Shown one piece after another: positions 1-5,674 of a stretch of 16,231 bases of DNA. Made by a program: the position numbers and the translations under genes. The notes under the pieces are model-generated. The model worked only from the letters and a program-made list of their open reading frames with translations, had not been told where the DNA came from and did no database searches. Numbering within the stretch: position 1 is the stretch's first letter; every line of letters begins with the position of its first letter. The stretch is taken from assembly GCA_964403885.1 (NCBI GenBank), contig CAYOHY010000040.1, forward strand, positions 1-16,231. Direction: 5' to 3'. The stretch comes from CAYOHY01 sp964403885. GTDB taxonomy: Bacteria > Actinomycetota > Coriobacteriia > Anaerosomatales > PHET01.

Positions 1-34
1 GGGCTGTAAAGGCCTGGGAGAGTAGGACGCCGCT
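1..34 (+). rRNA. rrf: 5S ribosomal RNA, 3' end (partial)
   Basis: The first bases contain the block TGGGAGAGTAGGACGCCGC, which matches the conserved 3' segment of actinobacterial 5S rRNA (the helix IV/loop E strand followed by the 3' strand of helix I). The 5' part of the gene lies outside the window, so the exact mature end is approximate (about base 33-36). This implies that an rRNA operon reads into the window from the left. The call rests on recognising the conserved block, not on a covariance model. Confidence 0.85.
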
Positions 35-57
35 AAGCGCATCCGACGGCTCTTTTT
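29..57 (+). terminator. possible terminator of the rRNA operon
   Basis: A short complementary pair (GCCG at 29-32, CGGC at 47-50) is followed at once by TCTTTTT (51-57). The stem is only four base pairs and would compete with 5S helix I. The T-run directly after the 5S end is the main support. Confidence 0.35.
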
Positions 58-84
58 GCGTTCCCGTGTGATGTGGGGTTTCGT

Positions 85-366
85 ATGCAGGTGAGCACCA
101 AGAACGTGTCCATACGCCCGTCCGTGGGCCTCTTGCCGCGGTATCGCGTGCTGCTTCACGACGATGACATCAACACGATGGATCATGTCGTCAGAACCCT
201 TCTGAGGGCCGTACCGGGGATGTCTGGGCCCCAGGCCCACGGAATCATGCTAGAGGCTCACGAACAGGGTCTGGCGGTCGTGATCATATGCCCCCTGGAG
301 CCCGCTGAACTCTATCGTGACGGTCTGCGTTCTGGGGGACTCATAGCGACCATAGAGCCCGTCTAG
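85..366 (+). CDS. clpS: ClpS-type ATP-dependent Clp protease adaptor
   Basis: This 93-residue protein belongs to the ClpS family, which delivers substrates, notably N-degron proteins with bulky N-terminal residues, to the N-domain of a ClpA/ClpC unfoldase in the cytoplasm. Visible are the RYRVLLHDDD strand (residues 19-28), T31-M32 and the helix IMLEAHEQG (54-62). D27, M32 and H59 align with E. coli ClpS D35, M40 and H66, which line the N-degron pocket. The usual pocket Asn34 is Asp here (D26). The C-terminus, ending in IATIEPV, follows the family pattern. ATG at 85 is preferred, with GGGG at 75-78 upstream; an in-frame GTG at 73 is possible. No clpA or clpC is adjacent. The fold call is firm; N-degron specificity is inferred. 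Confidence 0.85.
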   Translation: MQVSTKNVSIRPSVGLLPRYRVLLHDDDINTMDHVVRTLLRAVPGMSGPQAHGIMLEAHEQGLAVVIICPLEPAELYRDGLRSGGLIATIEPV

Positions 367-397
367 CGCTCAAAAGCGACTGGCTTTGTAAGGATTG

Positions 398-406
398 TGG
401 TACAGT
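398..406 (+). promoter_or_regulatory. extended -10 promoter for the NifU-like gene
   Basis: TGGTACAGT forms an extended -10 (TG, one base, then TACAGT at 401-406). No convincing -35 lies upstream, as expected when an extended -10 is used. Initiation near 413 would give a leader of about 78 bases. Confidence 0.4.
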
Positions 407-422
407 TCTCGCAGAAGATGCG

Positions 423-458
423 CGAACGAGGTGACCGGCGAGCGCCGGAGCTCGTTCG
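423..458 (+). promoter_or_regulatory. nested hairpin in the 5' leader of the NifU-like gene
   Basis: An outer stem CGAACGAG (423-430) pairs perfectly with CTCGTTCG (451-458). It encloses a second stem, CCGGC (435-439) with GCCGG (444-448), closed by a four-base loop. There is no T-run after it, so it is not a terminator. It lies between the predicted transcription start and the Shine-Dalgarno AGGAGGAG (479-486). No known riboswitch class was recognised. Confidence 0.5.
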
Positions 459-490
459 GTACGCCCATCACCTCGCGAAGGAGGAGTCAG

Positions 491-718
491 ATGATCAGCA
501 AGGAGAGCGTTCAGGAGGCACTCGATCTCATTCGTCCTGCACTGCAGGCCGACGGCGGCGATGTCGAGCTTGTCGACGTGACCGAGGATGGCGTTGTGAA
601 GGTCGCCCTTCAGGGTGCCTGCCGCGGATGCCCGATGTCGCAGCTCACGTTGGCCAACGGTGTCGAGCGTGTGCTGAAGGAGCAGATTCCTGACGTGGTG
701 CGTGTAGAGCCCGTCTAA
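491..718 (+). CDS. NifU C-terminal-domain iron-sulfur scaffold/carrier protein
   Basis: This is a 75-residue stand-alone NifU-like (Nfu-type) domain, which assembles or carries an Fe-S cluster and hands it to apo-proteins in the cytoplasm. The sequence shows the N-terminal helix (residues 5-19), the signature ADGGDVELV (20-28) and the cluster-binding CRGC motif (C44, C47) inside GACRGCPMS. The length is typical of single-domain bacterial homologues. The start is set by ATG 491 behind a strong AGGAGGAG site; the longer open frame upstream runs through the leader hairpin and is not credible. It appears monocistronic, with a strong terminator after it. Possible client Fe-S enzymes in the window include the endonuclease III-like glycosylase, but that link is inference. 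Confidence 0.9.
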   Translation: MISKESVQEALDLIRPALQADGGDVELVDVTEDGVVKVALQGACRGCPMSQLTLANGVERVLKEQIPDVVRVEPV

Positions 719-739
719 GCTGCATAGATTGAGTGTTCG

Positions 740-780
740 GGGCGCCCGCCGGCTAATCCGGCGCGGCGCCCTTTGTGTTT
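740..780 (+). terminator. rho-independent terminator after the NifU-like gene
   Basis: GGGCGCC (740-746) pairs with GGCGCCC (765-771), and CGCCGG (747-752) pairs with CCGGCG (758-763). The loop is CTAAT and there is a single bulged C at 764. A T-rich tail, TTTGTGTTT, follows. The 13-bp GC stem plus tail is a textbook intrinsic terminator. Confidence 0.88.
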
Positions 781-858
781 CTGGCGACCGTTCGGGGTTC
801 GCCTGCCGACGGTGGTGGTGCCGTACGGCGCACTATCATGCCGCTCGTCATCTGTGCG

Positions 859-887
859 TTGACGCACAATATGTACGCACATACGAT
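859..887 (+). promoter_or_regulatory. nrdJ promoter (-35 TTGACG, 17 bp, -10 TACGAT)
   Basis: TTGACG (859-864) and TACGAT (882-887) are separated by exactly 17 bases, close to the sigma-70/SigA consensus. The predicted start near 894 leaves a leader of about 75 bases before the nrdJ ATG. That is too short for a cobalamin riboswitch, and none was recognised. Confidence 0.75.
864..879 (+). promoter_or_regulatory. NrdR box 1
   Basis: GCACAATATGTACGCA matches the core of the NrdR-box consensus (acaCwATATwTwGtgt) around CAATATgTA. It lies in the -35/-10 spacer of the nrdJ promoter, so a bound repressor would exclude RNA polymerase. Its right arm is weaker than that of box 2. Confidence 0.7.
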
Positions 888-894
888 TGGCGAG

Positions 895-910
895 CCGCAA
901 TATCTAGTGT
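895..910 (+). promoter_or_regulatory. NrdR box 2
   Basis: CCGCAATATCTAGTGT matches the NrdR-box consensus well, including CAATATcTAG and the TGT end. It begins 31 bases after box 1, which is three helical turns and the usual tandem arrangement for NrdR, the ATP/dATP-responsive repressor of ribonucleotide reductase genes. It starts at the predicted transcription start. Confidence 0.8.
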
Positions 911-968
911 TCGTTTACCGTGCTGCCTGGACGATCGGCACGGCAAGTATTCGAGGGAGAGGGGCCCC

Positions 969-3260
969 ATGGCCGACGCTGCAGGCGTGACCGGTTACTC
1001 GCGCGCCATCGATGAGATTCTGAGCCCGAACTCGCTGAAGGTTCTTCAGAAGCGCTACCTGTTGAAGGACGAGGCCGGTGAGCCGATCGAGAACCCCAGC
1101 GACATGTTCATCCGTGTCGCCGAGAACATCGCATCGGCCGAGCGGGAGTGGGGAGCCGGTGACGCGGAGGTCGCCGAGACGGCTCGCGACTTCTATGAGT
1201 TGATGACGTCACTCGAGTTTCTGCCGAACTCGCCCACACTGATGAATGCCGGTCGGGAGCTTCAGCAGCTTTCGGCGTGCTTCGTCTTGCCGGTTGACGA
1301 TTCGATGGAGTCGATCTTCGGTGCTGTGCGCGATACCGCGCTGATCCACAAGTCGGGCGGCGGTACGGGCTTCTCCTTCTCGCGCCTGCGTCCTGCCGGT
1401 GACTCGGTTCGCTCGACCCAGGGGGTCTCAAGCGGTCCGGTGTCGTTCATGCGGGTGTTCAACCAGGCGACCGAGGCGGTCAAGCAGGGTGGAACGCGCC
1501 GCGGCGCCAACATGGGCGTCCTCCGTATCGACCATCCGGATATCCTGAGCTTCATCAAGTGCAAGGCCGACGGTGACTTCTCGAACTTCAACATCTCCGT
1601 GGCCCTCACCGAGGAGTTCATGGAGGCCGTGAAGGCAGGGACCTCCTACTCGCTGTACAACCCGCGGTCGAAGGATGCCGCCGGCTCCCTGGATGCGCGC
1701 GAGGTCTACGACCTCATCATCGAGATGGCGTGGGCTACGGGCGACCCCGGCATCATCTTCATCGATCGCATCAACCGCGATAACCCCACGCCGCAGTTGG
1801 GCGAGATCGAGTCGACCAACCCCTGTGGCGAGCAGCCGCTTCTCCCGTACGAGGCGTGCAACCTGGGCTCGGTCAACCTGAGCAAGATGGTCCGACTGAC
1901 CGAGAACGGACCGGACGTCGATTGGGATCGCCTTGCCGACGTGGTCCATCGTGGTATCCGCTTCCTTGACGACGTCATCGAAGTGAACAACTACCCTCTG
2001 CCCGCCATCGACGAGCTGGCGCGTGGCAATCGCAAGGTCGGTCTTGGGGTCATGGGCTGGGCAGACATGCTCATCAAGATGGACATCGCCTACAACTCCG
2101 ATGAGGGCGTGGCGCTGGGCGAGAAGATCATGGGCTTCATCGATGCCGAGGCGAAGGCTGCGAGCCGCAAGCTCGCCGAGGTTCGGGGTTCGTTCCCGAA
2201 CTTCGAGGGCTCGATCTATGACACCGCCGAGGGCGGTCCCATCCGCAACGCGACCGTGACCACCATCGCCCCCACGGGCACGCTGTCGATCATCGCGAAC
2301 TGCTCTTCGGGCGTCGAGCCGCTGTTCGCCGTGAGCTACGTCCGCACCGTCATGGACAACGATCGCCTTGTCGAGGTCAATCCGCTGTTCGAGGAGATCG
2401 CCGTCAAGCGCGGGTTCTACAGCCGCGAGCTGATGGCCCTGATCGCCGATCACGGCTCGGTTCACGGGATCGACGAGGTGCCGGGCGACATCCAGGACAT
2501 CTTCGTGACCGCTCACGACATCGAGCCGGTCTGGCACATCCGCATGCAGGCCTCGTTCCAGAAGTACTGTGACAACGCGGTCTCCAAGACGGTCAACTTC
2601 GAAAGCGACGCGACCCCGGACGACGTCCGCATGGTCTATGACCTCGCCTACGAGCTGGGCGTGAAGGGTGTCACGATCTACCGTGACGGCTCCAAGGAAG
2701 GTCAGGTCCTCACCACGGGCAAGAGCGCCAAGGGTGGATCGGCGGTGTCGGTTGACCCGATGATCGCGCGTGCGGGCGAGATCGAGCCCCGCGAGCGTCC
2801 GTCGATCACCCAGGGTCGCACCGAGAAGATCCAGACCGGATGCGGCAACCTCTACGTCACCGTCAACTGGGACGAGGAGGGCATGTGTGAGGTCTTCACC
2901 CAGATGGGCAAGTCGGGTGGCTGCGCGGCGTCGCAGTCGGAAGCACTGTCGCGCATGATCTCGGTGTCGCTGCGCGCCGGCGTTGACCCCGATGCGCTGG
3001 TCAAGCACCTGCGCGGCATCCGTTGCCCCTCCCCGTCGTGGGCCGAGGGTGGCAAGGTTCTGTCGTGCGCTGATGCCGTGGGTATCGTGATGGAGCACGC
3101 CATCGAGTTCATGGCGACCGGCCAGGCCGCGACCGCCGTCTCCAAGAACACCGACGCCCTGGACAATCTGTCGGGCGCCTGCCCCGAGTGTGGCGGCGCA
3201 CTGGAGCACGAGAGTGGTTGCGCCGTGTGCCGGAGCTGTGGTTTCAGCAAGTGCGCGTAG
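969..3260 (+). CDS. nrdJ: adenosylcobalamin-dependent (class II) ribonucleotide reductase
   Basis: This 763-residue enzyme reduces ribonucleotides to deoxyribonucleotides using a thiyl radical generated from coenzyme B12, so it works with or without oxygen. The catalytic motif NPCGE is at 284-288, with the thiyl cysteine C286 and partners N284 and E288. The redox pair is C104 (SACFVLPVDDS) and C297 (YEACNLGSVN). PTGTLSIIANCSSG is near 435-448. The C-terminal TSCPD-like region (about 620-715) is followed by a zinc-ribbon tail, CPEC (738-741), CAVC (751-754) and CGFSKC (757-762), a usual NrdJ ending that probably carries the reducing cysteines. ATG 969 is chosen because GAGGGAGAGG precedes it and it falls after the promoter and NrdR boxes. 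dcd follows in the same direction. Confidence 0.97.
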   Translation: MADAAGVTGYSRAIDEILSPNSLKVLQKRYLLKDEAGEPIENPSDMFIRVAENIASAEREWGAGDAEVAETARDFYELMTSLEFLPNSPTLMNAGRELQQLSACFVLPVDDSMESIFGAVRDTALIHKSGGGTGFSFSRLRPAGDSVRSTQGVSSGPVSFMRVFNQATEAVKQGGTRRGANMGVLRIDHPDILSFIKCKADGDFSNFNISVALTEEFMEAVKAGTSYSLYNPRSKDAAGSLDAREVYDLIIEMAWATGDPGIIFIDRINRDNPTPQLGEIESTNPCGEQPLLPYEACNLGSVNLSKMVRLTENGPDVDWDRLADVVHRGIRFLDDVIEVNNYPLPAIDELARGNRKVGLGVMGWADMLIKMDIAYNSDEGVALGEKIMGFIDAEAKAASRKLAEVRGSFPNFEGSIYDTAEGGPIRNATVTTIAPTGTLSIIANCSSGVEPLFAVSYVRTVMDNDRLVEVNPLFEEIAVKRGFYSRELMALIADHGSVHGIDEVPGDIQDIFVTAHDIEPVWHIRMQASFQKYCDNAVSKTVNFESDATPDDVRMVYDLAYELGVKGVTIYRDGSKEGQVLTTGKSAKGGSAVSVDPMIARAGEIEPRERPSITQGRTEKIQTGCGNLYVTVNWDEEGMCEVFTQMGKSGGCAASQSEALSRMISVSLRAGVDPDALVKHLRGIRCPSPSWAEGGKVLSCADAVGIVMEHAIEFMATGQAATAVSKNTDALDNLSGACPECGGALEHESGCAVCRSCGFSKCA

Positions 3261-3281
3261 GGTTGATTCGGTAGACATGAT

Positions 3282-3317
3282 CGATGGCCCGCGCGGGAAC
3301 CCCCGTGCGGGCCATCG
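3282..3317 (+). promoter_or_regulatory. long intergenic hairpin between nrdJ and dcd
   Basis: CGATGGCCCGC (3282-3292) is exactly complementary to GCGGGCCATCG (3307-3317). The stem continues inward with one G-T and four GC pairs to the AACC loop, giving about 16 bp. No T-run follows on the plus strand, so it may act as an attenuator, an RNA-processing site or an mRNA stabiliser rather than a classic terminator. The dcd ribosome-binding site begins nearby. Confidence 0.6.
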
Positions 3318-3339
3318 TCGATATGAGGGAGAGTCCGCG

Positions 3340-3906
3340 ATGGTGTTGTCGGATAGGACGATCAAGCTCGAAATGGCAAAGGGCCGGATCATGATCGATC
3401 CGTGCGATCCGGACGACATCCAGCCGTCGAGCGTGGATCTGCATCTTGGCGGTGACTTCCAGGTATTTAGGAACTCGCGGTACCCCTACATCGACCCGGC
3501 GCGCGAGCAGCCCGGGCTGACCGAGGGCGTGATGGCCTCTGTCGAGGAGCCGTTCGTTCTGCATCCGGGGGAGTTCGCACTGGGGACCACGGTCGAGCGG
3601 ATCGCGCTGCCCGATGATCTGGTGGCGAGACTGGAGGGCAAGAGCTCGCTGGGACGGCTGGGGTTGCTGATCCACTCGACGGCCGGCTACGTGGACCCGG
3701 GCTGGGACGGGCGGCTGACGCTCGAGTTGAGCAATGTGGCCAATCTGCCGATCCTGCTGGTTCCGGGAATGAAGATCGGCCAGATCTCGTTCTCGCAGAT
3801 GACCACGGCGGTCGACCGCCCGTACGGGCACCCTGAGCTGGGAAGCAAGTACCTGGGGCAGGACTCGGCGACGCCGAGTCGGATGCACTTGAACTGGCAG
3901 CGCTAG
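3340..3906 (+). CDS. dcd: dCTP deaminase, probably dUMP-forming (bifunctional DCD-DUT type)
   Basis: The 188-residue protein is in the dUTPase/dCTP-deaminase superfamily. It supplies dUMP for thymidylate synthesis from dCTP. The core GKSSLGRLGLLIHSTAG spans 100-116, followed by DPGW (119-122). R106 and E129 (in TLEL) correspond to E. coli Dcd R115 and the catalytic E138. The segment HSTAG rather than the VTAH of E. coli, and the C-terminal GSKYLGQ...TPSR, resemble the M. tuberculosis enzyme, which deaminates dCTP and also cleaves dUTP. Dual activity is therefore likely but inferred. ATG 3340 is preceded by GAGGGAGAG. It lies 79 bases after nrdJ, so both may share the NrdR-controlled transcript. 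Confidence 0.93.
   Translation: MVLSDRTIKLEMAKGRIMIDPCDPDDIQPSSVDLHLGGDFQVFRNSRYPYIDPAREQPGLTEGVMASVEEPFVLHPGEFALGTTVERIALPDDLVARLEGKSSLGRLGLLIHSTAGYVDPGWDGRLTLELSNVANLPILLVPGMKIGQISFSQMTTAVDRPYGHPELGSKYLGQDSATPSRMHLNWQR
3862..3880 (+). repeat. perfect hairpin in the 3' coding end of dcd
   Basis: GACTCGGC (3862-3869) and GCCGAGTC (3873-3880) form an 8-bp GC-rich stem with a three-base loop, 26 bases before the dcd stop. It faces a convergent gene ending at 3923. There is no T-run; a transcript-end function is inference. Confidence 0.45.
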
Positions 3907-3922
3907 GAGCGCTTGGCCCGGT

Positions 3923-5014
3923 CTAGAGGCCCTGAGTGATCTTGGATACGACCGGTGTGGGGACGAACCCCGCGAGATACTTGCCGGTCGAGGACTCCAT
4001 GAACGGGAGCCACTTGAGCTTGCGCGAGATGTTGGACGCGATGTGAGCCGTCGAACGCTCATAGACGGCGAGCGCCTCTGACGGGCGGCTGTGTGCGACC
4101 GCCAGACCGGCGAGTCTGCCGGTGTTGAGCGCGTACGAGATGCCCTCGCCGCTGGTGGGGGACATGAAGCCGCCAGCCTCGCCTGCGAGCAGGATTCGGC
4201 TCGAACCACGCACGACGTCGTCACGGTGCCTGACGGACAGGGCTACCCATGCCTCACGCTTGACCGATTCGCCGAGCGGCAACGACGCGCGCAACGTCTT
4301 GAGCACCTGCTCGTGCTTCTCGTGGGGCCGCTTCGTCTTGGGGTAGAACACCGAACCCACGATCGCCGTGTCGCCTTTGGGTACCACGTAGGCGTAGCCG
4401 AACGAGTCGCCGATGTCTCGCATGTAGATGCAGTCGAAGTACGGCTCGAGGTCGCCCTCGATGGTGCAGAAGTCCTGGAGCGTCACGTAGGTTGAGACGC
4501 TGCCCACGCCCAACGTGCGACGAACGGTCGAGCGTGGGCCGTCGCACCCGATCAGGTTCTCGCACCGGATCGTGGCTGTGGTGCCATCGAGGGCGCGTAC
4601 CACGGCATTGACGCAGTCGGGTTGCTCGGTGATCTGGGTGACCGTCATGCCTCCGACCACCGTGACGTTGTCCGGCAGAAGTGTGGTGAGCCAGTCGTCG
4701 AAACGGCGACGGTCGACGTTCGCGAAGCGAAGCCGCGTGGGCTTTCGGATGCCGCGATCCCAGTCGTGATAGCGGAAGTGGACCCATTCAGGGGCCAGCA
4801 CCATGTCGTCGGGGATGGTGCCGTATGTCGAGAGGAACTGCTGCGTGTGCTCATTGAGCATCCCGCCGCAACTCTTGTCCCGCGGCAGCGGTGATGAGTC
4901 GATGACGAGCACGTCTCCGCGCTCGGCGGCGTGCAAGGCGGCCATCAGGCCCGCCGGGCCCGCTCCGACAACCACGGTATCTACTTGTGTGGGAAGCCGC
5001 TGAGAATCATTCAC
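3923..5014 (-). CDS. FAD-dependent oxidoreductase, geranylgeranyl reductase family
   Basis: This 363-residue flavoprotein belongs to the geranylgeranyl reductase/FixC-like branch of the PHBH fold. Such enzymes reduce isoprenoid double bonds (for example in menaquinone or lipid side chains) or act as electron-transfer flavoproteins. The N-terminal Rossmann motif GAGPAG is at 17-22, with ribose-binding D39 at the end of the second strand. The family CGGM is at 49-52, GCDGPRS at 156-162 and the second FAD motif GEAGG at 278-282. The substrate cannot be read from sequence. The start is GTG 5014: it lies just before the flavin strand and exactly 7 bases after a -10-like TAGACT, with no Shine-Dalgarno, suggesting a leaderless mRNA. 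The longer open frame to 5200 would overlap the divergent gene and lacks family sequence. It converges on dcd, 16 bases apart. Confidence 0.88.
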   Translation of the reverse strand: MNDSQRLPTQVDTVVVGAGPAGLMAALHAAERGDVLVIDSSPLPRDKSCGGMLNEHTQQFLSTYGTIPDDMVLAPEWVHFRYHDWDRGIRKPTRLRFANVDRRRFDDWLTTLLPDNVTVVGGMTVTQITEQPDCVNAVVRALDGTTATIRCENLIGCDGPRSTVRRTLGVGSVSTYVTLQDFCTIEGDLEPYFDCIYMRDIGDSFGYAYVVPKGDTAIVGSVFYPKTKRPHEKHEQVLKTLRASLPLGESVKREAWVALSVRHRDDVVRGSSRILLAGEAGGFMSPTSGEGISYALNTGRLAGLAVAHSRPSEALAVYERSTAHIASNISRKLKWLPFMESSTGKYLAGFVPTPVVSKITQGL

Positions 5015-5027
5015 GTCAGGCAGTCTA
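5015..5027 (-). promoter_or_regulatory. -10 element placed for leaderless transcription
   Basis: On the minus strand TAGACT (5027-5022) is followed by seven bases and then the GTG start codon at 5014. Initiation would fall at or next to the start codon. No Shine-Dalgarno and no good -35 are visible. Confidence 0.45.
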
Positions 5028-5071
5028 CCGCATACCTGTGACACACGGCCTTGCTGCCACTGGAGACAACG

Positions 5072-5098
5072 GCACGAACCGTGCAGGCGTAGTAGAAT
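5072..5098 (+). promoter_or_regulatory. promoter region of the cysteine-rich gene, with small dyad
   Basis: TAGAAT (5093-5098) is a good -10. The -35 position is poor and is occupied by a perfect inverted repeat, GCACG (5072-5076) and CGTGC (5080-5084), around AAC. This could be an operator; that is inference. Confidence 0.4.
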
Positions 5099-5140
5099 CG
5101 GTCGAGCCAGAACCGGCAACGTAGGAGGCGCGAGATCAAC

Positions 5141-5383
5141 ATGGCAAAGTGCTGGGAGCAGCGCGGGTGCGACGAGGAGATGCAGGCGGAGTGCCCGCAT
5201 CCCACGGTACTGATGGACCAGTGCCCCACCAAGTGTGCGTTCGCCGGGTGTGACCGCGCCACCTACGAGCTCACGGTCGACCCTGAGCTGATCTTCGATC
5301 CTTCAGTCGACCGATCGGCCGCGATCAAAGAGAACTGCACCTACTGCGCCTTCTTTCTCAAGAACGCGCCGCGCAGGGGCTAG
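5141..5383 (+). CDS. small cysteine-rich protein, probably metal-binding, function unknown
   Basis: The 80-residue protein has eight cysteines: C4, C10, C18, C28, C32, C37, C66 and C69. They form a CW motif near the N-terminus, a C-x3-C-x4-C cluster and a late C-x2-C (CTYC). This density in a cytoplasmic-looking protein without signal peptide or membrane segment suggests zinc or Fe-S binding. I do not recognise the family with certainty; the CWE...C start recalls small CW-type cysteine proteins of anaerobes. The start ATG 5141 has AGGAGG at 5123-5128, a somewhat long 12-base spacing. It lies divergent to the flavoprotein and 72 bases upstream of the next small gene, so it may share a transcript with it and the glycosylase. 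Coding status is supported by the promoter and ribosome-binding site. Confidence 0.75.
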   Translation: MAKCWEQRGCDEEMQAECPHPTVLMDQCPTKCAFAGCDRATYELTVDPELIFDPSVDRSAAIKENCTYCAFFLKNAPRRG

Positions 5384-5415
5384 TGTCGCAACCCTGTTTG
5401 GGAACCAACTCCTCA

Positions 5416-5439
5416 GCGGATCGCCAAAGGGGCGGATCG
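5416..5439 (+). repeat. short direct repeat in the gap between two small genes
   Basis: GCGGATCG occurs at 5416-5423 and again at 5432-5439, one every 16 bases. It lies just before the ribosome-binding site of the next gene. It is too short to interpret alone. Confidence 0.3.
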
Positions 5440-5455
5440 ACTCGAGGAGGACCTT

Positions 5456-5674
5456 GTGGACTACTACGACGACGAACTCTCGGTGTACGGGCTCGTGCGT
5501 GACCTGTTCTGCGCGGCGTCGATCACCTGTTTCCTGTTGGCACTCCATCGGATCGCCAATGGCCTCATGCTCTCCGGACAGATGAAGGCGCTCGACAAGC
5601 TTGAGGGCGCGTACGCTCCCGAGGAGCGCGAGATGCTCGTCCACAAGATCAAGCACGGGACGATGCGCTACTAG
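5456..5674 (+). CDS. hypothetical 72-residue protein
   Basis: GTG 5456 is preceded by a strong CGAGGAGGA site. The product starts with an acidic DYYDDE stretch and contains a hydrophobic segment (about 18-40, AASITCFLLALHRIANGLML), then a charged helix-forming tail (KALDKLEGAYAPEEREM, about 43-60). The hydrophobic part could be an amphipathic helix or a single membrane segment; the embedded His and Arg make a true membrane span uncertain. No family is recognised. Its TAG stop abuts the ATG of the glycosylase with no spacer, implying translational coupling and a related role. Confidence 0.65.
   Translation: MDYYDDELSVYGLVRDLFCAASITCFLLALHRIANGLMLSGQMKALDKLEGAYAPEEREMLVHKIKHGTMRY

Noticed and set aside
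719..858. Possible RNA gene between the NifU terminator and the nrdJ promoter
   Set aside because: No tRNA-like cloverleaf or other recognisable RNA structure was seen beyond the terminator.
729..968. N-terminal extension of nrdJ by 80 codons
   Set aside because: It would begin before the terminator of the preceding gene and run through the promoter and NrdR boxes; ATG 969 with a good ribosome-binding site fits the family start.
888..968. Cobalamin riboswitch upstream of the B12-dependent nrdJ
   Set aside because: The leader is only about 75 bases and shows no B12-box-like sequence.
1428..3419. Long minus-strand open frame of 663 codons opposite nrdJ
   Set aside because: It mirrors a confidently identified gene in high-GC DNA, where antisense frames stay open by codon bias; it has no ribosome-binding site or family motifs.
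3244..4224. Minus-strand 326-codon frame spanning dcd and the flavoprotein end
   Set aside because: It overlaps two recognised genes in other frames and is a low-complexity Arg/Ser/Ala-rich translation.
5015..5200. Longer N-terminus of the flavoprotein (start at 5200)
   Set aside because: The extra residues are not family-like, overlap the divergent gene at 5141 and cross its promoter; the flavin motif begins shortly after GTG 5014.
5384..5455. Possible mobile-element trace from the GCGGATCG direct repeat
   Set aside because: The repeat is only eight bases, with no inverted ends or transposase near it.
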